From Mariprofundaceae bacterium (GTDB taxonomy: Bacteria > Pseudomonadota > Zetaproteobacteria > Mariprofundales > Mariprofundaceae), in the NCBI GenBank assembly GCA_027018975.1, contig JALUXN010000276.1, positions 1 to 7,177 on the forward strand: a stretch of DNA of 7,177 nt, given 5' to 3'. This document shows positions 1 to 5,543 of the stretch, piece by piece. Position 1 is the first letter of the stretch. Each line of letters begins with the position of its first letter. Under the pieces are notes generated by a model. It was not told the DNA's origin. It worked only from the letters and a program-made list of their open reading frames with translations, and did not search any database. The translations under genes and the position numbers were made by a program.

Positions 1-175
1 TGGCATCAGTGAGCTGCATACCAAAACAGGCCATGCCGCGCTGCAGCCGTTCGGCATGCGCCGGCCAGCAAAAAATAGCGCCGTCAATCACCCGAAACGT
101 CTCAAAACAGGCCTCGCCGTAAGCCAGTCCGCGATCCAACTGCGCTGTCGTGGTGATGTTAAAATCGATCTTCAA
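1..175 (-). CDS. Class IV aminotransferase, PabC-like (4-amino-4-deoxychorismate lyase), N-terminal part only
   Basis: Reading leftward from a TTG at 175 there is an open frame of 58 codons that runs off the window. After a short lead it shows DRGLAYGEACFETFRVIDG followed by W-x-x-H-x-x-RLxxG, the N-terminal signature of fold-type IV PLP enzymes. The pattern fits aminodeoxychorismate lyase (PabC), which releases pyruvate and p-aminobenzoate from aminodeoxychorismate for folate synthesis, better than IlvE. D-amino-acid transaminase remains possible because the catalytic lysine region lies outside the window. The TTG start is chosen because no ATG or GTG lies in frame upstream, a GGGGGAG ribosome site sits 7 bases before it, and the protein similarity begins right after it. 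It diverges from ilvA, with 39 bases between the two start codons. The class IV fold is well supported; the exact substrate is inference. Confidence 0.72.
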   Translation of the reverse strand, partial: MKIDFNITTTAQLDRGLAYGEACFETFRVIDGAIFCWPAHAERLQRGMACFGMQLTDA

Positions 176-214
176 ACTCGAATCTCCCCCGCGTTCATGA
201 TAGAAGCCGCCCCC

Positions 215-1726
215 ATGAGCGATTTCTACCTTGATGCCATCGAACACGCACGCGTCTATGACGTGGCGATAGAGTCCCCCCTGCAGCTGGCGCCGAAGCT
301 ATCGGCGCGCCTGCATAACGAAATCCTTTTCAAACGCGAGGACTTGCAGCCGGTTTTCTCCTTCAAACTGCGTGGCGCGTACAACAAAATCGCCCAGTTG
401 AGCGAGGCGGAGCGGGCGCGCGGTGTGATCTGCGCCTCCGCCGGCAACCATGCGCAGGGCGTGGCGCTGGCCAGTCATCAGCTGGGCATTCAGGCCACGA
501 TTGTCATGCCACGCACCACGCCGGAGATCAAGGTGAGCGCCGTCGAGCGCATGGGCGGCGAGGTGGTGTTGGCTGGCGACAGCTACTCCGATGCCAGCGC
601 CCATGCGGTGGAGTTGTGCGCCGCCAGCGGTAAAGTCTTCATCCACCCCTACAACGATCCACTGGTGATCGCTGGTCAGGGCACCATTGCCGAGGAGATC
701 CTGCGCCAGTATCCCGGTGATCTCGATGCGATTTTTGTTCCAATCGGCGGCGGCGGCCTGATTGCCGGCATCGCTACCTATCTGAAAAAACATTCACCGC
801 AGACGAAGATCATTGGTGTCGAACCGGTCGATTCCGCCGCCATGCACGACTCCATCCAAGCCGGTGAACGGGTCACGCTCGATCAGGTCGGCATCTTTGC
901 CGATGGCGTGGCGGTCAAGCAGGTCGGCGACATCACCTTCGATCTCGTGCAGCGCTATGTCGATGAGATTATTCTGGTCGATACCGATGAGATCTGCGCC
1001 GCCATCAAAGATATTTATGAAGAGAATCGCTCGATTGTCGAGCCGGCCGGCGCGCTCGGCGTGGCGGGGCTGAAGCGTTATGTCCAAACGCACGGCCTGC
1101 GCGGCCAGCTGCTCGGCGCCATCAACAGCGGCGCGAATATGAATTTCGACCGCATGCGCCATGTTGCCGAACGCACCGAGATGGGCGAAGGGCGCGAGGC
1201 GCTCTTTGCCGTCACCATTCCCGAACGCCCCGGCTCATTCCTCGCCTTCTGCCGCATCATCGGCGAGCGCAATATCACCGAGTTCAACTACCGCATGTCC
1301 AGCCGCAGCGAGGCGCATGTCTTTGTCGGCATCCATATCGACGGTGCTGAGGAGATTGCCGCGATTGAGCAGCGCTTTGCCGATGCAAACCTTGCCTGCC
1401 TCAACTTGCAGGATAATGAGCTGGCCAAGCTGCATATCCGCCACATGGTCGGCGGCCGCTGCGCGCTGGTAAAAAACGAGCGTCTCTACCGCTTTGAGTT
1501 CCCCGAACGCCCCGGCGCACTGCTGGAGTTCCTCACCCGCGCGCATGGGCGCTGGAACATCTCGCTCTTCCACTACCGCAATCACGCCGCCGCTTTTGGC
1601 CGTGTGCTGGCCGGTGTCGAAGTGCCGCCAGACGAGCAGGCGGCGTTCGAGACGTATCTCGATCACCTCGGCTACCCCTATGTCGATGAGTCGGAGAACG
1701 GAGCGTACAGGCTCTTCCTCAAGTAG
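215..1726 (+). CDS. ilvA: Threonine ammonia-lyase, biosynthetic (IlvA), 503 aa
   Basis: Cytoplasmic PLP enzyme that deaminates threonine to 2-oxobutyrate, the first committed step to isoleucine. The PLP lysine is K51 in SFKLRGAY, the cofactor-binding Asn is in SAGNHAQG (residues 75-82), and the phosphate-binding loop is GGGGL at 178-182. Two C-terminal ACT-like regulatory domains follow (about 329-400 and 423-503), each opening with a PERPGS/PERPGA motif. They mark the long, isoleucine-feedback-inhibited biosynthetic form, not the short catabolic TdcB. Length matches the family (about 500-515 aa). The frame is open back to 56, but similarity begins at the ATG at 215, which has a modest AGAAG site at 202-206; an ATG at 197 is the alternative. 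The upstream extension overlaps the divergent aminotransferase gene and is not believed. The stop codon is 9 bases before the next gene's ATG, suggesting cotranscription. No leader peptide or attenuator is visible. Confidence 0.96.
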   Translation: MSDFYLDAIEHARVYDVAIESPLQLAPKLSARLHNEILFKREDLQPVFSFKLRGAYNKIAQLSEAERARGVICASAGNHAQGVALASHQLGIQATIVMPRTTPEIKVSAVERMGGEVVLAGDSYSDASAHAVELCAASGKVFIHPYNDPLVIAGQGTIAEEILRQYPGDLDAIFVPIGGGGLIAGIATYLKKHSPQTKIIGVEPVDSAAMHDSIQAGERVTLDQVGIFADGVAVKQVGDITFDLVQRYVDEIILVDTDEICAAIKDIYEENRSIVEPAGALGVAGLKRYVQTHGLRGQLLGAINSGANMNFDRMRHVAERTEMGEGREALFAVTIPERPGSFLAFCRIIGERNITEFNYRMSSRSEAHVFVGIHIDGAEEIAAIEQRFADANLACLNLQDNELAKLHIRHMVGGRCALVKNERLYRFEFPERPGALLEFLTRAHGRWNISLFHYRNHAAAFGRVLAGVEVPPDEQAAFETYLDHLGYPYVDESENGAYRLFLK

Positions 1727-1735
1727 TTGCCGCCC

Positions 1736-2815
1736 ATGCGTGCAGGGATACTGTTCTGGCTGGCGCTACTGCTGATTGCCGGTGGCGACCGGCCGTTGGC
1801 GGCGGAGCCGTCTCTACCACAGTCTGCATCACGAGCCGCACCAGAGGCGGAATCGCGCTGGCTCTTGATGCCGCTGGTGAGCAGTGATCCGAAAGTCTCT
1901 ACCGCTGCCGGTGCGATGGCCGCCTATCTACACCGCTTCGATGCGGATTCGCCGACCTCCAAACTCTTTCTTGGCGGTAGCTACAGCACCACCCACTCCT
2001 ACCGCTATGGGGTCGGAGGCAAAGCGTATTTTGAGCATGACCGCCAGCGGCTCAGTGGGGTGATGGGGTGGGGGCGGATTCGCAATCACTACAGCGATTT
2101 TCTCGGTAGCGGTCTGCCGCTGCAGAGCACCGATCAGCTGCAGATGCTGGCGCTGCGCTACACCCATGCTGTCGGCCACCACTGGTTCGCCGGCGCGCAG
2201 CTGGTCTCCACCAACTATCTGATTGGCGCAGATGATCTGCTGGCCGGTAAAATTCTCGAGAAAATCGGACTGACAGGTTTTAAATCGACCGGTGTCGGCT
2301 TGGTGGCCGAGTATGACACGCGGGATAATCAGAATAGCGCTACTGCAGGGCGCTATCTGCTCCTGCATCAGATCGCTTACCGCCAGCGTTTGGGTGGCGA
2401 TGTCTCCTTTGACGCCTACCAGCTGGACTTTCGCCAATTTATGTCGCCCGCGCCGCGGATGACGCTGGCGCTGCAGATGAAAGGGCGCTGGTCTTTCCAT
2501 GCGCCGCCTGCGGGTTTCTCTTCGGTCAATCTGCGTGGCTATGTGCGGGGGCAACAGATCGGCCAACACATGAGCCATGTTGCGATTGATCTGCGCTATC
2601 AGCTGCGCGAGCGTTGGTTCGTCGCTGGATTCGCGGGGGTGGCGGCACTATATGGCGACAACGCAGTGCATCGCCGACAGCTGCAGTGGTATCCCAATCT
2701 CGGAGTCGGTATCGCCTACCAGCTAAATCGTGACAAGATGGTTTTGCGCAGCGATATCGCCCTCGGCAGCGGCGGTGCGCGTGGCTTCTATCTGCGCTTT
2801 GGTCAACCATTCTAA
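1736..2815 (+). CDS. Barrel-only Omp85/D15-family outer membrane protein, 359 aa
   Basis: Predicted outer-membrane beta-barrel. Residues 1-23 form a signal peptide (positive start, hydrophobic run, LAA before E24). The mature part is rich in alternating aromatic/polar strands, including an EYDTRDNQ segment typical of Omp85 barrels. NLRGYVRGQQIG at about 265-276 matches the conserved (V/L)RG(F/Y) loop-6 motif of BamA/TamA-type barrels (Arg267). The last residue is Phe in YLRFGQPF, the usual C-terminal signal for barrel insertion. At about 360 aa there is no room for POTRA domains, so this is not BamA or TamA itself but a short surface-antigen (D15) relative of unknown task. The ATG at 1736 is preferred; a TTG at 1727 would add three residues. 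No clear ribosome site is seen, so translation may be coupled to ilvA, which ends 9 bases upstream. Family placement is fairly firm; function is unknown. Confidence 0.82.
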   Translation: MRAGILFWLALLLIAGGDRPLAAEPSLPQSASRAAPEAESRWLLMPLVSSDPKVSTAAGAMAAYLHRFDADSPTSKLFLGGSYSTTHSYRYGVGGKAYFEHDRQRLSGVMGWGRIRNHYSDFLGSGLPLQSTDQLQMLALRYTHAVGHHWFAGAQLVSTNYLIGADDLLAGKILEKIGLTGFKSTGVGLVAEYDTRDNQNSATAGRYLLLHQIAYRQRLGGDVSFDAYQLDFRQFMSPAPRMTLALQMKGRWSFHAPPAGFSSVNLRGYVRGQQIGQHMSHVAIDLRYQLRERWFVAGFAGVAALYGDNAVHRRQLQWYPNLGVGIAYQLNRDKMVLRSDIALGSGGARGFYLRFGQPF

Positions 2816-2843
2816 CACGCTGGAACTGACAAATTTTTTCGGA

Positions 2844-3008
2844 TTATGCCGGGATGCCAACCAAGTTTGTGGCATCAGAATTCAGACTATTGGCAACCAC
2901 GTGTTGTAATAGACGCGTCAGTGCCTTGTGAAGTTCGGGAAGATGTCTCTGAACAACCTCCCGCACTGTGTCCAAATCAATATCACCTAGATAGTGCAAT
3001 CGATTCCT
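2844..3008 (-). pseudogene. HEPN-domain toxin remnant (C-terminal fragment of the HEPN/MNT partner)
   Basis: Directly after the nucleotidyltransferase gene, in a different frame, the minus strand encodes a stretch ending in a TAA at 2846-2844. It reads YLGDIDLDTV, then REVVQRHLPELHKALTRLL, which matches the last helix region of small HEPN proteins paired with MNT antitoxins. A full HEPN partner is about 110 aa; only about 35-40 family-like residues remain, and the N-terminal roughly 65-70 residues are absent. The RNRLH just before YLG resembles the catalytic R-x(4)-H motif but is one residue short and overlaps the 3' end of the neighbouring gene, so it may be a deletion junction instead of a surviving active site. 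An open frame upstream to an ATG at 3074 exists only because it shadows the nucleotidyltransferase gene. I read this as a deletion-inactivated toxin. Confidence 0.7.
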
Positions 3009-3273
3009 GCAACACATGCTCCCGCATAGCTGGATGCAATGCCCGTTCAGATACCACATCAACGGGTCTTCCAAGTAATTCCTGTGCTTCCATCAGCAGG
3101 CCACCAAGATCGAGCAGACTGGTACCGGGCAATGGGCGTACCAGCAAATCCACATCGCTGTTTTCATCGGTATCGTTCCTTGCCATGGAACCGAACAGGC
3201 GCACATTTGTGACACCATGATTTTTGGCAATAGCTAGAATTTCTTCGCGGTGTTGTTCAATCAATTGATGCAT
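2983..3273 (-). CDS. MNT-type nucleotidyltransferase (HEPN/MNT antitoxin family), 96 aa
   Basis: Small minimal-nucleotidyltransferase protein. GSMAR (residues 28-32) followed by SDVDLLV (39-45, with catalytic-type acids D40 and D42) is the hallmark G-S-x(n)-D-x-D of the NTase fold. The segment PLPGTSLLDLGGL and the VDVVSERALHP strand near the C terminus match the roughly 96-aa MNT subfamily encoded beside HEPN toxins. In characterised HEPN/MNT modules the MNT protein is the antitoxin and transfers AMP to the HEPN ribonuclease. The ATG at 3273-3271 has a GGAAAA ribosome site 7 bases upstream. The frame looks intact, but its HEPN partner is reduced to a fragment overlapping its 3' end, so it may be an orphan antitoxin or a decaying relic. 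The surrounding DNA has lower GC than the flanking genes and lies downstream of a tRNA gene, consistent with acquisition by transfer. Confidence 0.85.
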   Translation of the reverse strand: MHQLIEQHREEILAIAKNHGVTNVRLFGSMARNDTDENSDVDLLVRPLPGTSLLDLGGLLMEAQELLGRPVDVVSERALHPAMREHVLQESIALSR

Positions 3274-3492
3274 TTCGATTTTTCCGATGAAGCAATATCT
3301 ACCTCTTGCTCAATTTTTCTGCCTGCTTGGTCAACGCATTTGTAGACGCCGGATATTTTTTGTCAGTATGTTTGGAATGCTGGGGTGTTTCTGGTTTTTT
3401 GTTTCCTAATTTTCGAGGGAACAACCTTCGTCGTTGATCATCATGAATAACGCGCGCGTACGCATGGCGTTAAATGCCATTTTACAAGTTAT
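3274..3492. other. Gene-poor, lower-GC spacer between the tRNA 3' end and the MNT gene
   Basis: No gene can be supported here. On the minus strand a frame without ATG or GTG is open from 3469 to a TAG at 3301-3299 (56 codons, Lys/Arg-rich near its end, with only a poorly placed TTG). It may be a remnant of a protein's C terminus or chance. A short inverted repeat ATGGC/GCCAT lies at 3464-3480 but has no T run, so it is not a convincing terminator for the tRNA. Base composition (26 of 60 G+C in 3301-3360) is well below that of ilvA (37 of 60 in 1201-1260). The stretch reads like the scar of an accessory insertion downstream of the tRNA. Confidence 0.5.
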
Positions 3493-3579
3493 TGGTACCG
3501 GAGGCCGGAGTCGAACCGGCACGGCCGCGAGGCCACTGGATTTTGAATCCAGCGTGTCTACCAATTTCACCACTCCGGC
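3493..3579 (-). tRNA. tRNA-Leu (anticodon CAA), 87 nt including encoded CCA
   Basis: The minus strand reads GCCGGAG (acceptor 5' side), a D-arm with AAATTGGTAGAC, an anticodon stem-loop CTGGA-TTCAAAA-TCCAG with anticodon CAA, a long class II variable arm (around GGCCTCGCGGCC), a T-arm GCCGG-TTCGACT-CCGGC, then CTCCGGT, discriminator A and CCA. All stems close; the first acceptor pair is a G-U wobble. The long variable arm and A73 fit leucine identity, and CAA decodes UUG. The 87-nt length is normal for a bacterial tRNA-Leu. It stands alone, with no adjoining tRNA genes. The equivalent gene in E. coli (leuX) is a well-known island integration site, which fits the accessory DNA at its 3' side here. 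Confidence 0.97.
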
Positions 3580-3596
3580 AAACACAAGCGCCGCGA

Positions 3597-3625
3597 AGCA
3601 TTGTCAGACGGTGGGGGAGTGTCAA
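3597..3625 (-). promoter_or_regulatory. Candidate sigma-70 promoter for tRNA-Leu with GC-rich discriminator
   Basis: On the minus strand a perfect -35 hexamer TTGACA (3625-3620) is followed by a 17-base spacer and a weak -10, AATGCT (3602-3597). The next bases, TCGCGGCGC, form a GC-rich discriminator of the kind found at stable-RNA promoters under stringent control. The tRNA 5' end at 3579 lies a short leader downstream. The -35 and spacing are clear; the -10 matches only three of six consensus positions. Confidence 0.55.
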
Positions 3626-3667
3626 GTGACTTTTGCCGCTAAATCAGGGCGATCGCATCAAAAATCG

Positions 3668-3735
3668 GTCATCCCCGAGGGTTGTATCGGGAATCTACGC
3701 AGCTATGGATCCCCGATAGAGGCACTCGGGGGGAC
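3668..3735. repeat. REP/BIME-like inverted pair of GC-rich hairpins
   Basis: Two short hairpins face each other. The left one (about 3674-3691) pairs CCCGA with TCGGG across an 8-base loop. The right one (about 3711-3731) pairs CCCCGA with TCGGGG across a 9-base loop. The two also pair with each other over the whole unit: GTC/GAC at the ends, CCCCGAG (3673-3679) with CTCGGGG (3725-3731), and TATCGGG with CCCGATA inside. This architecture is that of palindromic intergenic repeats (REP/BIME or small MITE-like elements ending in GTCATnCCCG). Copy number cannot be seen in one window. It lies between the lipoprotein esterase 3' end and the tRNA promoter and could stabilise or end the leftward transcript. 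Confidence 0.6.
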
Positions 3736-3883
3736 GTAATTTTTCCGGAGTATTTCGATCATTTTGAACTGTTGTGTTTGCTCTTCTGCTTTGTCTGTAC
3801 GCCGTGCTGGAGATCAGCTAAGCAATCAAGGGAGGCGGTTGTTTGCGGGGAGACGTGGCTGTAACGGCTGAAAGGTTGCAAAC

Positions 3884-4855
3884 CTATGGCACAGGCGGCA
3901 GGGAGCGTAGGAACTGATCGACTGCGGCGGTGGGGAGGTCGCCGGCGGTGCCGAAGTTGGTGACCAGCGATTGATGGGTCTCGTTGTCGAAGTGGCTCCA
4001 GCTGGCTTGGCGCCCTAGGCCAAGCAGCTGTTGCAGATATGCCTGTGATGCCTGAGAGGTGATATATCCGTGTGAGCCGACAGGCAGCGACGGCTCAGCC
4101 GAAATCAACAGGGTGGGCGGCACAGGGGCGTTGGGTGCGTAAAACGATGGCGAGGCGAGCTGCTGCTGTGCGGCGGTGTTGCCGAATAGATGCTGAATCA
4201 ACGGGATATTGGCCGCGATCGTGCTCCCCGCCATCAGCTGCAGGCCGTATGGAATGTCGTACATGTGAATATCGAACGAGATGGTCGCCATGATGTCGCT
4301 CAGAGTGAGGCCGGCGGCTTGCAAATAGCGCTGATCGCTGGCAATCAACGGCACCAGATGCGCGCCGGAGGAGAAACCGACCAACAGCATCGCCTGCTTG
4401 GTCACGCCATATTGCGCACCGTTCTGGCGCAGCCATGCCAGCGCGTAGGCGATGTCCGTCGCCTGCTCTCTGTAGCTGACACTCAGCACCTGCCCGGGGG
4501 CGCTGGCCAACCGGAAATTGGGCGCAACAACCACATAATCTCTGGCCAGAAACCACTGAATCATACTGTCCGCTGAAGTTTTCAGGTTGCTCTTGTCGCC
4601 CCCAACCCAGCTGCCACCGTGGATAAAGACCATGAGCCGTTTCGGCCTGCCGTCTGGTATCGAATAGATATCCAGCTTGGCCATCGTCGGGTCGCCGCCA
4701 GCGGGTGGTGTGTAGGGTATGTCGAGGTTTTCCACACGTTGAACCGCCGGAGTAGCCGTCGCTGTATTTGTAGCCGCAGTACCACCACCGCCACCACACC
4801 CCGACAATAGCAATAATCCGCATAGCCATCCGTACTTCCGCATTCTCAGATTCAT
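3884..4855 (-). CDS. Lipoprotein alpha/beta-hydrolase (carboxylesterase-like), 323 aa
   Basis: Predicted lipid-anchored serine hydrolase. Residues 1-19 form a lipoprotein signal with lipobox LSGC (Cys20), followed by a glycine- then Thr/Ala-rich linker. The +2 residue is Gly, so outer-membrane sorting is expected. The hydrolase core has the oxyanion-hole motif HGGSW (from residue 79), the nucleophile elbow GFSSG (Ser162), and a likely catalytic His294 in NETHQSL. The usual catalytic Asp is not obvious; Glu254 in ISAEPSLP sits near the expected place. Closest known types are BD-FAE/esterase-lipase proteins; the substrate is unknown. The ATG at 4855 is chosen because AGGGAGG lies 8 bases upstream; a TTG three bases earlier is less likely. 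It starts 24 bases after the cpxP stop codon on the same strand with no terminator between, so it probably shares the Cpx-controlled transcript. Confidence 0.85.
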   Translation of the reverse strand: MNLRMRKYGWLCGLLLLSGCGGGGGTAATNTATATPAVQRVENLDIPYTPPAGGDPTMAKLDIYSIPDGRPKRLMVFIHGGSWVGGDKSNLKTSADSMIQWFLARDYVVVAPNFRLASAPGQVLSVSYREQATDIAYALAWLRQNGAQYGVTKQAMLLVGFSSGAHLVPLIASDQRYLQAAGLTLSDIMATISFDIHMYDIPYGLQLMAGSTIAANIPLIQHLFGNTAAQQQLASPSFYAPNAPVPPTLLISAEPSLPVGSHGYITSQASQAYLQQLLGLGRQASWSHFDNETHQSLVTNFGTAGDLPTAAVDQFLRSLPPVP

Positions 4856-4879
4856 CAACTCGCCCTCCCTCAGCTCTTC

Positions 4880-5347
4880 TTAACGGACACAGTCACGCAT
4901 GGCGCCGGCGTGCCGGTGGTGTTGTCTGCGCAGTGCTCTGGCCTGTTCACGCTGCTCCGGCGTCAGGATCGCATACACCTTGGCGCGCACGCTGCTGCGC
5001 TCTATCAGTTCCTGCGCCCGAAGATCCCCCAAGGCGCGCGCCAGCCGTGTCGTTTCCCGATCATATGCCGGGCTGTTCGGCCTCAACTTGTGCAGCGCCG
5101 CCATCTCTTTGCGCTCGGCGCGCCTGATCTCCGCCATTTTGTGGTGGCTGCTGCGGTGGATCTGCTTGAACTGCCGGCGTTGTGCCTGCGTCAAATGGAG
5201 CTGTTCGGCCATTTGCTGCGGGCTGATCATCTGCTGCCCACCTCTACGCATCCCGCCATCATGGTCAGCGGGCATGGCTGACGCCGTACTTGCTACGCCC
5301 AATATCCATACCGCACCGAGTAGTGTCACCATGTTTTTTCTAAGCAT
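4880..5347 (-). CDS. cpxP: CpxP/Spy-family periplasmic protein, 155 aa
   Basis: Small secreted envelope-stress protein. Residues 1-24 form a signal peptide ending in ASA. The mature part is very rich in Arg, Gln, His and Glu, and is predicted to be helical. It carries two LTxxQ motifs, LTQAQ (52-56) and LTPEQ (128-132), the defining repeat of CpxP and Spy. In E. coli, CpxP (166 aa) binds misfolded periplasmic proteins and dampens CpxA signalling. The assignment to CpxP over Spy rests on the divergent cpxRA genes and the shared CpxR boxes. The ATG at 5347 has GGAGG 5 bases upstream. The frame is open much further upstream, but that part overlaps the control region and cpxR antisense and is not coding. 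The only cysteine (C153) is three residues from the end. There is no 3' terminator, unlike E. coli cpxP, whose 3' end yields the CpxQ small RNA. Confidence 0.88.
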   Translation of the reverse strand: MLRKNMVTLLGAVWILGVASTASAMPADHDGGMRRGGQQMISPQQMAEQLHLTQAQRRQFKQIHRSSHHKMAEIRRAERKEMAALHKLRPNSPAYDRETTRLARALGDLRAQELIERSSVRAKVYAILTPEQREQARALRRQHHRHAGAMRDCVR

Positions 5348-5543
5348 ATCTGCCTCCGTCATCGTGTTTGTCATGGCGCTATAGGAATTTAACCGCCGTG
5401 CATGGCGAATCGTGCCGCTTTTTCTGCAAGCGTGCGCAGCGAGTGTGTAAAGATCTGTAAAGCGATGGTAAAAGTCGGCCAGTTTCAGGCCAATCATGAT
5501 GAATTTCTCTGCCCATACCGGCGTTTTGTGGCAACATAGCGGC
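5348..5543. promoter_or_regulatory. Divergent cpxP / cpxRA control region
   Basis: This 196-base gap separates the cpxP start (leftward) from the cpxR start (rightward) and must hold both promoters. Its main landmark is the triple GTAAA cluster at 5447-5472. On the leftward side an AT-rich patch with TTAAATTCCTATAG (minus strand, about 5381-5394) is a possible -10 area. On the rightward side CATGAT (5495-5500) is a possible -10 with no good -35, as expected of an activator-dependent promoter. Neither start point can be fixed by eye. cpxR has no strong ribosome site in front of its ATG. Confidence 0.65.
5447..5472 (+). promoter_or_regulatory. CpxR boxes: three GTAAA repeats in helical phase
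   Basis: GTAAA occurs at 5447-5451, 5457-5461 and 5468-5472. The first pair is separated by exactly 5 bases, matching the established CpxR consensus GTAAA-N5-GTAAA. The third follows after 6 bases, so successive repeats start 10 and 11 bases apart on the same helix face. The cluster lies about 70 bases before cpxR and about 100 bases before cpxP, so it could serve both directions and give autoregulation of cpxRA. The pattern is seen directly; binding is inferred from the consensus and the neighbouring CpxR. Confidence 0.85.

Noticed and set aside
56..214. N-terminal extension of the ilvA frame back to an ATG at 56
   Set aside because: It lies antisense to the aminotransferase N terminus, has no family similarity, and would make IlvA about 50 residues too long.
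2853..2876. Inverted repeat GATGCCA/TGGCATC near the HEPN fragment end, considered as a terminator
   Set aside because: It is AT-mixed with a 10-base loop, and no T run follows on either strand at the right distance.
3120..3128. TGGTACCGG shared with the tRNA-Leu 3' end (3493-3501), considered as an attachment-site repeat
   Set aside because: Only 9 bases, inside conserved MNT coding sequence, and not extended on either side; chance is the simpler reading.
2846..3220. Plus-strand frame of 124 codons
   Set aside because: It is the shadow of the MNT gene and HEPN fragment, with no recognisable protein features.
3464..3480. ATGGC/GCCAT hairpin downstream of the tRNA, considered as its terminator
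   Set aside because: Five base pairs and no T run after it.
3434..3739. Plus-strand frame of 101 codons
   Set aside because: It reads through the tRNA-Leu gene in antisense, a common source of false genes.
3871..3885. Hairpin AGGTT-TGC-AACCT at the esterase stop codon
   Set aside because: Only 5 base pairs followed by three T in total, too weak to call an intrinsic terminator.
4095..4829. Second minus-strand frame inside the esterase gene
   Set aside because: Off-frame shadow with no motifs; the esterase frame has a lipobox and catalytic motifs.
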